Shown here piece by piece: positions 14,503-23,615 of a DNA stretch of 64,000 nt. The stretch lies in the NCBI GenBank assembly GCA_031549565.1, contig JAVBPO010000119.1, positions 1 to 64,000 of the forward strand, read 5' to 3'. How positions within the stretch are numbered: position 1 is the first letter of the stretch; the number at the start of each line of letters is the position of its first letter. This DNA is from JAVBSX01 sp031549565 (GTDB lineage Bacteria > Planctomycetota > Planctomycetia > Pirellulales > Thermoguttaceae). A program made the position numbers and the translations under genes. Under the pieces are notes generated by a model. It was not told the origin of the DNA. It made no database searches and saw only the letters and a list, made by a program, of their open reading frames with translations.

Positions 14503-15426
14503 ATGAAAAAGCGAAACGGATTTTCTCTCGTCGAACTTCTCGTGATCATCGCGATTCTTGCGATTCTGATCGCGATGCTTCTTCCGGCGGTTCATGCGGC
14601 CCGGTCGGCGGCGCGGCGGATGGTGTGTACGAGCCATATGCGGCAAATCGGTTTGGCGATCCACCACTACGTGAGTAATCACGGCGTCTTTCCTCCCTCG
14701 AAAGTCGAATACGTCTACACGAATCCGAATCACGAAATCAAACACAATCTCATCGCGTTTCTCCTGCCGTACATGGAGATGCAGCATGTGTACGAGAAAT
14801 ACGATTTCAAAGTCAACTGGCAGAACACGAAAAACAAAGAAGCCCGGCAAACGCGGATTCCGATCCTGATCTGTCCCGACGCTCCGTCGACGCGACATTG
14901 CCGGTACAGCACGTCCAACGAAACGATCGTCGAGTATTTCGTTTCCGATTACACCAGTTGCGAACAGATCGGGCCCGGTGTCAGCAAAAGATTGGTCGAC
15001 GCCAAGGCGATTACGAAGCGGTCCGACCTGCGGAGCATGTTGCGGGCGAATTGGGACGGACTCGTGACGCCGGAATCGGTCCGCGACGGTTTGTCGAATT
15101 CGATGATGCTGTTCGAATGCGGCGGACGCCCTCACAAATACGAGTATCGCGGCCGGCTCGGGAATCCGAACGTGACGCCGAAAGAACCGATCGAAGGAGC
15201 GCAATGGGCCGACGCCCGCGCCGAAATTTGGGTTCACGATCTGTGCGGATCCGGAACGCAGATGTTCAACTGTAACAATAAAAACGAAATCTTCAGCTTT
15301 CACAACGGTTTCGCCGTTTTCCTCTACGGCGACGGGTCCGTGCGCACCCACGCGGAAACGATCGATCCGGACGTGTTCGTTTCGCTGTTCACCGCCAACG
15401 CCGGTGATCTCGCTCGTCATCCTTAA
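14503..15426 (+). CDS. DUF1559 protein with prepilin-like leader
   Basis: 307 residues from ATG at 14503. An upstream in-frame extension runs through the interspersed repeat and is rejected. MKKRNGFSLVELLVIIAILA is a type III signal/prepilin leader, cleaved at G-F before the hydrophobic helix. The body has the planctomycete DUF1559 features: AARSAARRMVCTSHMRQIGL after the helix and, near the end, FHNGFAVFLYGDGSVRTH. These pseudopilin-like proteins occur in dozens per planctomycete genome; their function is not established. The stop codon overlaps the convergent stop of the next gene through the palindrome TTAA at 15423-15426. Confidence 0.88.
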   Translation: MKKRNGFSLVELLVIIAILAILIAMLLPAVHAARSAARRMVCTSHMRQIGLAIHHYVSNHGVFPPSKVEYVYTNPNHEIKHNLIAFLLPYMEMQHVYEKYDFKVNWQNTKNKEARQTRIPILICPDAPSTRHCRYSTSNETIVEYFVSDYTSCEQIGPGVSKRLVDAKAITKRSDLRSMLRANWDGLVTPESVRDGLSNSMMLFECGGRPHKYEYRGRLGNPNVTPKEPIEGAQWADARAEIWVHDLCGSGTQMFNCNNKNEIFSFHNGFAVFLYGDGSVRTHAETIDPDVFVSLFTANAGDLARHP

Positions 15427-16505
15427 CGACTTTTGCGAGCGGCGACCGTGATTTCTTGCCGGTTGAATTGCAGTTGTCGAATTCGTACATCGTCGTAGCC
15501 CCAACTTCGGATCCGCGCGACATATTCGGGAAGGGAATCGGCCAGTTCGATCTGGAACAATTTCAGCGTGAACAGCAGTCCGCGAATCTCGATATCCTTG
15601 CGTGATACCAAATCATCAAGCACGTCGAGCGTGAAATTCGGCGCGACGTTCATGTCGGCGACCGCGTAGCGAACCTTACGGAAAAGCGACCGCCGAAGCT
15701 GCCCGATCCGTCCGCGAAGGTGTGTAAAGTTCGGGAATTTCAAGATGCGCGGATCCATTTCCGCCGGATCGACGCCGAGCACTTCCGCGCCCCGGGTCAA
15801 GAGAACCTGCGACGCTCCGCCGGGAGAGCTGCCGATGTCGACGCAGCGGGTCCCGCAGCCGATCGGGAAACCGGACCAACGGATCGCTTCCTCGAATTTC
15901 AACCAGGCCCGCGACACCATGTCGGTCGGCGGAACAAGCGGTATCAACCCGCCGGGAAACCGGCTTCGCGGATCGTCGCAGCGGTGATACCCGATCCAGT
16001 ACGAATCGGAATCGATTTGGAGACAATCGAGCACGATTTCCCCGGGCAAAGCCGTCCCGGCGGGCAGGGACAGCGCGTCGCCGATCCGCCGGCCGATAAT
16101 TCGGTCCGTGTCGGCGTAAAACGGCTCGAACCCTTTTTCGCCGACGGGTCGTTTGTCCCGGGTCCAAAAATGTACGCGGCGACACGTTTGCGGGCGCTCG
16201 AATGTTTCCAGTTTTTCGATCAGCGCGACGGGGGAATCGGAAGCAATCCGATCCAGGGAAACGCCGATAAACCGTGCGAATATCGAATGATTTCGGATGT
16301 GATCGACCCAAGCGAGCGGATCGTCGGTCTGTTCCGTACTTTTGAACGTCAAAAAACCGGGCCGGGAAAACGAAAAACGAAGCGAGGGGAATTCCCGAAG
16401 TATCTCCGTTTTCAACGGTTTTTCCGAGCCGATTTGACAGGTTGCGAAAAAAAACAAGTGAGAAAAGTGTGAAAAGTGGAAGACGGATCGGCCTTGGGGA
16501 AACAC
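15423..16505 (-). CDS. RlmM/FtsJ-like SAM-dependent rRNA 2'-O-methyltransferase
   Basis: 360 residues if GTG at 16505 is used; a TTG at 16457, just before FFFATCQIGSEKPLK, is an alternative nearer to the conserved domain. The N-terminal region (TEILREFPSLRFSFSRPGFL) resembles the THUMP-like part of RlmM. The C-terminal part has the SAM motif CVDIGSSPGGASQVLLTRG followed by VLGVDPAEMD, as in RrmJ-fold enzymes that methylate 23S rRNA ribose (RlmM acts at C2498). The likely target is 23S rRNA, but exact position is inferred. Convergent with the DUF1559 gene, sharing TTAA at the stop codons. Confidence 0.78.
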   Translation of the reverse strand: MFPQGRSVFHFSHFSHLFFFATCQIGSEKPLKTEILREFPSLRFSFSRPGFLTFKSTEQTDDPLAWVDHIRNHSIFARFIGVSLDRIASDSPVALIEKLETFERPQTCRRVHFWTRDKRPVGEKGFEPFYADTDRIIGRRIGDALSLPAGTALPGEIVLDCLQIDSDSYWIGYHRCDDPRSRFPGGLIPLVPPTDMVSRAWLKFEEAIRWSGFPIGCGTRCVDIGSSPGGASQVLLTRGAEVLGVDPAEMDPRILKFPNFTHLRGRIGQLRRSLFRKVRYAVADMNVAPNFTLDVLDDLVSRKDIEIRGLLFTLKLFQIELADSLPEYVARIRSWGYDDVRIRQLQFNRQEITVAARKSR

Positions 16506-16509
16506 TCCA

Positions 16510-16537
16510 TTCAGATAATTCCGTTTTGTAGTATAAT
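16510..16537 (+). promoter_or_regulatory. Possible promoter of the HAD phosphatase gene
   Basis: A perfect TATAAT at 16532-16537 lies 63 bp upstream of the ATG. The -35 (TTCAGA, 16510-16515) is poor with a 16-bp spacer. Confidence 0.4.
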
Positions 16538-16599
16538 TCCCAGTTTAAACGAATTCGAGATGAAGTCGAGAGACACCATTTTCCCGCACCCACAGCCCA

Positions 16600-17265
16600 A
16601 TGACGATCAAGAAACTTGACACCGAGCGACTGCTGCAAAGTCGTTGCGTCGTTTTCGATTTGGACGGAACTCTTTGCGATACGGAAGAGGATATCTATGC
16701 GTCGTTTCACGATGCGGTCCGGAAATGTGGGCTCGAAATTACCGATGCGAGCCGTCTGAAAATCGGTCCGCCGCTGCAAGAGATGATTCGCAGCGCCGTC
16801 GGAGAAGAAGTCGAGCCGGACATGATCGAGCGTATTTCCGCGACGTTCCGGCGAATCTACACGGAATGCGATTTTCCGACTTCGCCGCTTTATCCGGGGG
16901 CGTTGGAATTGCTGCACCGGCTCCAGGACGCGGAGATTCCGCTGGCGGTTGCGACCCTCAAGCGGGAAGCGCCGACCCGAAGACTCTTGGAAAAGAAAGG
17001 CGTTTTGCCGTTTTTTCAGTCGGTTTACAGTTGCGACAGCGGCGGAGAAACGTGGAACAAGGAGCGAATGCTCGAAACGATCCTTGAGGAAGCGGACGCT
17101 CCCGCAACTCATACGATTTTCTTCGGTGATTCCACGGGCGATATCCAGTCCGGTCGCGCCACCGGGATTCCGACCGTCGCCGTCCTGTACGGTTACGGCG
17201 ACGGTCGGGAACTCCTGGCGTCCGAGCCCGACTTTATCTGCGAGGATTTGACGGAGTTGATTTAA
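16600..17265 (+). CDS. HAD hydrolase, phosphoglycolate phosphatase-like
   Basis: 221 residues. Motif I is VVFDLDGTLCDTEED (nucleophile Asp20, acid/base Asp22). A four-helix cap follows (about 35-100). Motif II is in VATLKRE, the motif III lysine is near KERMLE, and motif IV is FFGDSTGDIQSGRATG. This order matches subfamily IA (Gph/PGP type) enzymes, which hydrolyse small phosphate esters such as 2-phosphoglycolate. Preceded by a TATAAT box. Substrate is inferred from family resemblance only. Confidence 0.85.
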   Translation: MTIKKLDTERLLQSRCVVFDLDGTLCDTEEDIYASFHDAVRKCGLEITDASRLKIGPPLQEMIRSAVGEEVEPDMIERISATFRRIYTECDFPTSPLYPGALELLHRLQDAEIPLAVATLKREAPTRRLLEKKGVLPFFQSVYSCDSGGETWNKERMLETILEEADAPATHTIFFGDSTGDIQSGRATGIPTVAVLYGYGDGRELLASEPDFICEDLTELI

Positions 17266-17305
17266 GTGATTGTTTGGAAATGTTCCGTGAAAAACGCAGC
17301 CTCAA

Positions 17306-17411
17306 TGTCATTCTGAGCTTGCGAAGAATCTGGCTTCATTTCTTTCACGTTCTCGAAAAATCCAAGCGAGCTGGCTTTGAAACCAGATGCTTCGTTTCAC
17401 TCAGCATGACA
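17306..17411 (+). repeat. CATTCTGA interspersed palindromic element, copy 2
   Basis: Begins TGTCATTCTGAGCTTGCGAA and ends TCAGCATGACA, with CCAGATGCTTCG inside. It is more diverged than the other copies and fills the gap between the convergent HAD and oxidoreductase genes. Confidence 0.7.
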
Positions 17412-17448
17412 AACGCCATATTTTACGGTGTTTCATTTTCAAACGGCC

Positions 17449-18666
17449 TTAAAACACATACTGCGGAATCTTCATCAATTCACCTCCTTTGAGTGCGGAG
17501 CGGTGGGCGACGATTCCGGAAACGGTCAGATTCAAAGCGGAGCCGACGTGAACGAGCGGCTTGCGATTTTGAAGGATCGCTTCGACGAACTCGTTGCCCA
17601 GATATCCGTGCGACCCTCCGTGTCCGCCGGCTTCGACGCCCGGTGGAAGAGCCGGTTTTTTCAGGTTCAGCTTCTTGATCAATTCCGCGGCGTCTGGAGC
17701 GGCCGGGACGAAACTTCCGTGCCAGAACGACCCCTTTTCGCCGGAATTACGGCCTTGTTCGCCGTGCATCTCGGGAGTGTCCCAGCAGACGGCCATTCGG
17801 GCCATTCCCCCTTCGCTGGTTCGGAAGAGCGCGATTTCCGAGCCGAACGGATTCCGGTAGACGTTGTTTTCCGGTCGGTAGCGTTCCGTTTGACTGACAT
17901 GTCCCATGCAGGAAACTTCCGTGAAACTCCCGCCGGTTACGTTAATGTAATACGCGTTGGAATGCGTCGGATAATACTGCGGCGGTAATCCGATTCTCCA
18001 GCCTTTGTAGGAATCCAACTGCTCCACGGAGAAATGGAAATACTCCCCTTCCGTATAAATCATTTTCCCGAAACCACCGGCGTTGTAGATTTCTCGGCAG
18101 GCATACACATCGTCGTGATAAGCGGAGGTTTCGAAGAGCATGTAAACGAGTCCCGTCTTTTTCACGGTTTCCAGCAGTTCGTCCGCTTCTTCCAAATTTC
18201 CGAACACGGCCGGAACCGCCGACGCGACGTGTTTGCCGCGTTTCATCGCTTCGATGCAGTGCCGGGCATGCGCCGGAGCGTCCGTTGCGACGTAAATCGC
18301 TTCGATGGTATCATCGAGGATCATCTTTTCGAGCGATTCGAATTTTTTCGGGCAGTTGACCCGTTTCGATAACGCTTCACAGCGCTCCGGAATCAGATCG
18401 CTGACGCCGACGACTTCGACGTTCGGATGGTTTTGCAGCCCGAACTCGGCGGAGAATTGACACAAGCCGTATCCGACCAGTCCCATCCGGATTTTCCGAT
18501 CGCTGATCGGTTTCCAAACGGACGACTGGTCGATGTCCGTTTGCGTTTGATCGAATCCGGCGATATCCTTGGGGCCTTCCTGAGCGAAAGCGACCGTGGA
18601 ACTCAAAGCGGCAACCCCGGTCCCCAAAGCGGTCCCGGCCAAAAAGCGACGTCTGTTCATTTTCAT
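17449..18666 (-). CDS. Tat-exported Gfo/Idh/MocA family oxidoreductase
   Basis: 405 residues. The N-terminus MKMNRRRFLAGTALGTGVAA is a twin-arginine signal ending near AFAQ. The NAD(P)-binding region includes IRMGLVGYGLCQFSAEFG and EVVGVSDLIPERCEALSKR; EKMILDDTIEAIYVATDAPAH and MKRGKHVASAVPAVF follow the family pattern (usual EKP replaced by AVP). The C-terminal domain includes GGSFTEVSCMGHVSQ. Family members oxidise or epimerise sugars and inositol; planctomycetes have many Tat-exported paralogues. The altered EKP position suggests a divergent or non-catalytic member. Substrate unknown. Confidence 0.85.
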   Translation of the reverse strand: MKMNRRRFLAGTALGTGVAALSSTVAFAQEGPKDIAGFDQTQTDIDQSSVWKPISDRKIRMGLVGYGLCQFSAEFGLQNHPNVEVVGVSDLIPERCEALSKRVNCPKKFESLEKMILDDTIEAIYVATDAPAHARHCIEAMKRGKHVASAVPAVFGNLEEADELLETVKKTGLVYMLFETSAYHDDVYACREIYNAGGFGKMIYTEGEYFHFSVEQLDSYKGWRIGLPPQYYPTHSNAYYINVTGGSFTEVSCMGHVSQTERYRPENNVYRNPFGSEIALFRTSEGGMARMAVCWDTPEMHGEQGRNSGEKGSFWHGSFVPAAPDAAELIKKLNLKKPALPPGVEAGGHGGSHGYLGNEFVEAILQNRKPLVHVGSALNLTVSGIVAHRSALKGGELMKIPQYVF

Positions 18667-18803
18667 GGTGTCAAATGGGTTGATCGAGAGAAAAAGTCAA
18701 AGTTCAACGGGAACCATTATACGTCTTTCCCGATCAATTTGCACCAAACGTCGCTGAATTTTCCTTAACCCGGGACTCTCCCTTTGGCTCCCGTCAGAAA
18801 ATA

Positions 18804-18958
18804 AGCGGCAAGTTTATGAATAACGTGCCGAGCCATGTCATGCTGAGGTACTCCGAAGCATCTGGTTTCAAGCGGTGCCTGTTTTGCAACATGTGTTGGT
18901 CGGATCCACCAGATTCTTCACTCCGTGAGTACACTGCGTTCAGAATGACAAAACCCGC
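18804..18958 (-). repeat. CATTCTGA interspersed palindromic element, copy 3 (reverse)
   Basis: Core 18836-18950 is a close reverse-complement match of copy 4 at 43700-43813, including GGATCCACCAGATTCTTC. The match extends outward through TTATTCATAAACTTGCCGC (read on the minus strand). The outer ends of copy 4, GGCAAGTTT and AAACTTGCC, are inverted. Fills most of the 314-bp gap between the oxidoreductase and tatD genes. Confidence 0.75.
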
Positions 18959-18980
18959 TCACCAATTTCCGGTGAAAGTT

Positions 18981-19751
18981 TTACATCGACAAAAACCGTC
19001 GCGCGTTTTCGAACAGAATTTCTCGCAATCGTACTTCCGGCAGATTTCGCAAAGCGGCCAGTTCCGCGAGGATTCGGGGCAAAACCGCCGGCTCGTTCCT
19101 CCGACCGGGTTCCGGAGACAGGGCCGGGGCGTCACTTTCCACGAGGATTCGGTCCAACGGAACCGTGAGAACCGCTTCGCGAATTCTGTGGTTGATCGTT
19201 TTTAATATCGTTGCGGAAAATGAAAAATAACAACCGTGTTTCTCCAGAATTCCAATCTGTTCTCTCGACCCGGAAAACGAATGAAGCAGAATCGCCGGAA
19301 AGGGGCCCTCTTCGCGAAGGATCGCCGCGACATCATCGAGCGAGCGGACCGAATGAATCGCAACGGGAAGTGCGCGGGCTTTGGCCAAGCGAAGCTGCGC
19401 TTGAAACACACGCTTCTGAATTTCGAACGAGTCCCGGTCCCGCAAACGGTCCAAACCGATTTCGCCGATTCCGCCCTGGAAATTTTCGGCGTCAAGCCGT
19501 TCGGCCAACCGCTCTTCCCAATCCGGCGGTGTCGCGGCGGCATACCACGGATGCACGCCGTAAAACGGTACGATTTCCTCGTGTCGGGCCGCAAGTTCCC
19601 GTACCGCGTCCCAATCGTCCGGGGAAGTCCCGTTGCACAAGAATCTTTCGATCCCGAATTCCCTGGCCCGGGCCAAAAGATCGTCCAAATCGTCCCGCAG
19701 CGCCGGGTCTTGCAGATGGACGTGGGAATCGATCAACGGAACGACGGACAT
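18981..19751 (-). CDS. TatD family metal-dependent hydrolase
   Basis: 256 residues. Metal ligands: IDSHVHLQD (His10, His12), GEIGLD (Glu in the central strand), VAIHSV (His), LHSFSG (His) and ILVESDAP (Asp). The order defines the TatD amidohydrolase-fold family, with DNase (3'-5' exonuclease) activity in characterised members. The ATG is 4 bp beyond the thiC stop, so the two are probably co-transcribed and coupled. The link to thiamin synthesis is positional only. Confidence 0.9.
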   Translation of the reverse strand: MSVVPLIDSHVHLQDPALRDDLDDLLARAREFGIERFLCNGTSPDDWDAVRELAARHEEIVPFYGVHPWYAAATPPDWEERLAERLDAENFQGGIGEIGLDRLRDRDSFEIQKRVFQAQLRLAKARALPVAIHSVRSLDDVAAILREEGPFPAILLHSFSGSREQIGILEKHGCYFSFSATILKTINHRIREAVLTVPLDRILVESDAPALSPEPGRRNEPAVLPRILAELAALRNLPEVRLREILFENARRFLSM

Positions 19752-19755
19752 GGCA

Positions 19756-21069
19756 TCACTCTTCCCGCAGCCGTTTCAAGTCGGCGGTCGTTCGCATCGC
19801 GCAGAATTTCGGACCGCACATCGTGCAATAATTCGTGTCGCACTCGTCCAGTCCTTCCGGTTTCGGGGCGTTTTTTCGCGAATCTTCATAGTATTCCCGG
19901 GCCCGGTCCGGATCGAGCGCGAGGCGGAACTGTTCATCCCAATCGAAACGAAACCGCGCTCGGGCCATGGCGTCGTCACGGTCCCTCGCCCCGGGCCGTT
20001 TGCGGGCGACATCCGCCGCGTGCGCCGCGATTTTGTACGCTATGACGCCCTGCCGGACGTCTTCCCGATTCGGTAAGCCGAGATGTTCTTTCGGCGTTAC
20101 ATAACAGAGCATCGCGGCTCCGTGATACGCCGCGAGCGTCGCCCCGATCGCGCTGGTGATGTGATCGTAGCCCGGGGCGATATCGCACACGACCGGGCCG
20201 AGCACATAAAACGGCGCTCCGTGACACACCTCGATTTGACGCTTGACATTGTCTTCAATCTGATCCAGCGGCACGTGTCCCGGCCCTTCGATCATCACCT
20301 GACACCCGAGCTCCCAAGCCCGTTTGGCGAGTCGCCCCATCACGTCCAGTTCGCCGAACTGCGCCGCGTCGGAGGCGTCATGCAGGCAGCCGGGGCGCAA
20401 ACCGTCGCCGATGCTCCAGCTCACGTCGTAGGTCCGCATGATTTCGCACAGTTCGTCGAAATGTTCGTAAAACGGGTTCTCTTTTTTGTGCGCGACCATC
20501 CATTTGGCGGTGAGCGAACCGCCGCGACTGACGATACCACACAACCGGCTTTCGGTCAGCGGTATATGCTCCTGGAGCAGCGCGGCGTGGATCGTCATGT
20601 AATCGACCCCCTGTTTCGCCTGGTGTTCCACGGCGTCAAGGAAATGTCGCGGCTGCATGTCGAGAATGTCGTCGAGCTGTTCGCAAACCTGATACAGCGG
20701 AACCGTTCCGACCGGGACGCTCACGGATTGGAGGATATTGGCCCGCAGCGCATCGATTTCCGCGCCGGTCGAAAGATCCATGATCGTGTCCGCACCGAAC
20801 GCGATCGCCGATCGGACTTTGGCCAGTTCGCACGGCGTATCTCCGGCGAGGGGGGAATTGCCGAGGTTCGCGTTGATTTTCGTTCGTACGGCGATCCCGA
20901 TTCCCATCGGTTGGAGCGACATCGCCAAATGGTTCTTATTCGCCGGAATGATGAGCCGACCGGCGGAGATTTCCGCTCGCACGAACTCCGGATCGAGATT
21001 TTCCTCTTGCGCAACGAGGTTCATTTCCGGCGTAATGCGACCGTTTTTGGCTTCGAGAAATTGCGTCAT
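19756..21069 (-). CDS. thiC: Phosphomethylpyrimidine synthase ThiC
   Basis: 437 residues from ATG at 21069 (MTQFLEAKNGRITPEM). An in-frame upstream extension adds 20 unlikely residues. It converts aminoimidazole ribotide to hydroxymethylpyrimidine phosphate by radical SAM chemistry. Visible: GTVPLYQV, MIEGPGHVPLDQIEDNVKRQ, YVLGPVVCDIAPGYDHIT, and the C-terminal cluster motif CTMCGPKFC (Cys415, Cys418, Cys423), the CX2CX4C signature. It is the short form without the extra N-terminal domain of the E. coli enzyme. I looked for a TPP riboswitch in the 245 bp upstream and saw no THI-box. Coupled to tatD. Confidence 0.95.
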   Translation of the reverse strand: MTQFLEAKNGRITPEMNLVAQEENLDPEFVRAEISAGRLIIPANKNHLAMSLQPMGIGIAVRTKINANLGNSPLAGDTPCELAKVRSAIAFGADTIMDLSTGAEIDALRANILQSVSVPVGTVPLYQVCEQLDDILDMQPRHFLDAVEHQAKQGVDYMTIHAALLQEHIPLTESRLCGIVSRGGSLTAKWMVAHKKENPFYEHFDELCEIMRTYDVSWSIGDGLRPGCLHDASDAAQFGELDVMGRLAKRAWELGCQVMIEGPGHVPLDQIEDNVKRQIEVCHGAPFYVLGPVVCDIAPGYDHITSAIGATLAAYHGAAMLCYVTPKEHLGLPNREDVRQGVIAYKIAAHAADVARKRPGARDRDDAMARARFRFDWDEQFRLALDPDRAREYYEDSRKNAPKPEGLDECDTNYCTMCGPKFCAMRTTADLKRLREE

Positions 21070-21198
21070 AGCGAAACAAACAGGGGTACGGTCGGCGGGA
21101 AAAGCCTGAAAAAATAAGGACGGACACATTAAAGACAGTACCGGACCGGGGGCCTTTTGTCAATGCGGGTTGCGATAGTGTGCGATTTGTAAGATTCC

Positions 21199-21227
21199 TT
21201 AACTTGTTCGCGAAGATGTGGTATAGT
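21199..21227 (+). promoter_or_regulatory. Promoter of the zinc-ribbon membrane protein gene
   Basis: TTAACT (21199-21204), a 17-bp spacer and TATAGT (21222-21227), with an extended TGG directly before the -10. The expected start is near 21234, giving an 80-nt leader to the ATG at 21314. Confidence 0.55.
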
Positions 21228-21313
21228 ATTCTATTCAACACACTCAAAACCGTCCGTGTCAATCCGCGTTTTTCTCAGCAAACACGGGGCAAGCTCACGC
21301 CGTTCACTTTTCC

Positions 21314-23578
21314 ATGGCCAAGCCGGTGATTCAATTCCGCTGTTCGCGTTGCATGCACGATCTGGATGCGCCGGAAGAGAAAGCCGGGACGAAAACACGC
21401 TGTCCGTACTGCTTTTACGACCTGGTCGTTCCGCTGGAAAGTACGCGGAAGCAGGTCAGCGAGTCCGATCTTTACACCGTTGGCGAAAAATCGCTCGATA
21501 CCCGCGATTTGGCTGCCCGGAATCGGTTCGCGTCGTTTTCCTGTCCGCTTTGCGCGGCGATTCTCGCCGTCGATTCGGCGTCGCAGCTCGGAACGCAAAT
21601 CGTCTGTCCCGATTGCGGAGCGGCGGTCACGGTCCCGCAAAATTTGCAGGAATCTTTCTCCGAAAAACAGCGAAGAGCGGCGGAAAGCCAAAAATTGAAC
21701 TCCGCAAGCGGATTGAACGATCTGACCGTCGACGAATCCGCGGATATTTACGGCGTTTCCGGTCAATCCGTTTCTCGCGCCGCTCCCGATAAGGGGACAT
21801 TTGCCGTCTATTGCAATCTGTGCAACACGATGATGTACGCGACCGACGCAATGATCGGGCAGAAATTGACCTGCCCGGACTGCGGACGCGAAACCGTCGT
21901 CGTCAAGCCGATAAAGGTCGAGTCGGAATCGTATCAATCGACGAATTTCGAAGGGGGAACGCATTACGGAACCCAGGATTCGCCGGAAATCTCCGAACTG
22001 AGCCAACGTTTTCCGAAAGTCCGGCTCGTTCCGGTCGTCTGTTCACTCTGCGAGACCCGGATGTACGCGCCGGAAACCGACATCGGAAAGTGGAAAACCT
22101 GCCCCGACTGTGGGACGAAAACGGAAATCAAAGACGTCCCGCAAGAACAGCGGATTCTCCCGGAAACGTCCGGAACCGAATACGCCGTGAAGGAGCCGCC
22201 CGCTGCCGCCCGGCCGACGTTTCGCGTCGGAGTCGATTACCGAAACGTCGAAGGTTCGCTCGACTTTGAACGTCGACAACAGCTCAAAAAGAAGAGGGAG
22301 CAGGAGGATGCGAAAAGGAATCCGAAACCGTCCGTTGCGGTACCTCCTCGGAAAAAGGGGGAAAACTCCCAAGACGGGCCGATCGAGTTGATCGAGCAGA
22401 AACCGTTTGCACCCGATTCGGTCGCCGGAGCCGCGCCGGATTCCTACGATCTGGAGCCGACCGCCGCGCGATTGATTCCGAAACCGCCGCCCCCTCCGGA
22501 AATGCTCGATTCGGAAGAGCCGGTTCACGTTCCCGCCGGGCCGAGACCGGAATTGCTGTACGGCAAAGAAAAAACGGAGCCGGACGATTCGGATCGCACG
22601 GTCGTTTTGACCAACGTCCGGTTGAAAAATCGTCGGGCCCTGTCTCGTTCGGAAACGGCGGCGCAGATCTATCATCGGGATCGTCCGCCGCGATTTCCGT
22701 TTTCGACGCGGTTGTTTCGCCCGTTTTTGTACCACAACTTCCGGGAACTGTTTTTCATGACGATCTCGATCGGAACGCTCCCCGCCGCGGCGCTGACCTA
22801 TGCGGGGCCCGAAGGATTCGAGTTGTTCGAGGGAGGGATCGTCGGAGCGGGGGGGGAATCGGCGTTCCGGTTCTTGATGCTCACCGCCGCCGGAGTCGTT
22901 ACGGGTTCGTTTTGGGTTTCATTTTTCGTGACGTATCTGCTTCATTTTTTCGCCGCGACGAGCGACGGAGACGACGAACTCGGTTTAAAGGCGGAATTTT
23001 CCTACGTCGAAGGATTGTTTTTGGCCGGGCGTCTGGTTTTGATTACTGTTTGCGCCGCGCTTCCGGGCTACTTGATTTGGATGGCGGCTCATCTTTTCGT
23101 ACTCGATTTGCAGGGTGCGGAATTGACGTTTGACAACATCTTCCGCCCGGTTTCCGATCCGATCCTGCGCGCCGACGGCGAAATGGGGCCGGGGCGGGTT
23201 TCCGTTTTCTTTGTGACCATGTGCCTGATCTCTCACTGGATTTTCCAGCCGCTCCTTTTTCTCTCCAGCAGCGAATCGGAAGAGCCCGGCTTTCGCCTGT
23301 CGAACACCAGTAAAAGCGTGTTCAAGTTTCCGGGGATCTGGTCGAGTTTCTACGTTCACACGCTTCCGGTCCACGCTTTTTTGGCGTGTTATGTTTACAC
23401 ATACTTTATCTACGGAATCTTTCTCGAATCGCTCTTTTGGAGCGGTGTTTTGTTCGTTTCGTTCCTGCTTCTCGGTTCCTTGGCTTTGACGATCTACTTC
23501 CGCCTCCTGGGCCGGCTCGCCTGGGTGGTCGAAGACGCCATCCGACAGGAACCGGACGACGAGGACGAGGACGATTGA
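21314..23578 (+). CDS. Membrane protein with four N-terminal zinc ribbons
   Basis: 754 residues. Four repeated CxxC...CPxC zinc ribbons occupy roughly residues 8-270: FRCSRC/RCPYC, FSCPLC/VCPDC, VYCNLC/TCPDC and VVCSLC/TCPDC. Each is followed by a hydrophobic strand as in rubredoxin-like knuckles. A charged, proline-rich linker follows (about 300-450). The C-terminal half has about six membrane helices (for example TAAGVVTGSFWVSFFVTYLL and GVLFVSFLLLGSLALTIYFR) and ends in a very acidic tail (DDEDEDD). Zinc-ribbon plus membrane proteins of this type are common and uncharacterised in planctomycetes. Divergent from thiC. Function unknown. Confidence 0.8.
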   Translation: MAKPVIQFRCSRCMHDLDAPEEKAGTKTRCPYCFYDLVVPLESTRKQVSESDLYTVGEKSLDTRDLAARNRFASFSCPLCAAILAVDSASQLGTQIVCPDCGAAVTVPQNLQESFSEKQRRAAESQKLNSASGLNDLTVDESADIYGVSGQSVSRAAPDKGTFAVYCNLCNTMMYATDAMIGQKLTCPDCGRETVVVKPIKVESESYQSTNFEGGTHYGTQDSPEISELSQRFPKVRLVPVVCSLCETRMYAPETDIGKWKTCPDCGTKTEIKDVPQEQRILPETSGTEYAVKEPPAAARPTFRVGVDYRNVEGSLDFERRQQLKKKREQEDAKRNPKPSVAVPPRKKGENSQDGPIELIEQKPFAPDSVAGAAPDSYDLEPTAARLIPKPPPPPEMLDSEEPVHVPAGPRPELLYGKEKTEPDDSDRTVVLTNVRLKNRRALSRSETAAQIYHRDRPPRFPFSTRLFRPFLYHNFRELFFMTISIGTLPAAALTYAGPEGFELFEGGIVGAGGESAFRFLMLTAAGVVTGSFWVSFFVTYLLHFFAATSDGDDELGLKAEFSYVEGLFLAGRLVLITVCAALPGYLIWMAAHLFVLDLQGAELTFDNIFRPVSDPILRADGEMGPGRVSVFFVTMCLISHWIFQPLLFLSSSESEEPGFRLSNTSKSVFKFPGIWSSFYVHTLPVHAFLACYVYTYFIYGIFLESLFWSGVLFVSFLLLGSLALTIYFRLLGRLAWVVEDAIRQEPDDEDEDD

Positions 23579-23615
23579 CGAGGATCGGCCCGGGGATTGC
23601 GCTCTTTGTGTGAGG

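Noticed and set aside
21070..21313. TPP riboswitch upstream of thiC
   Set aside because: I looked for the conserved CTGAGA and ACCTGATCTGG-like segments on the minus strand and did not find them.
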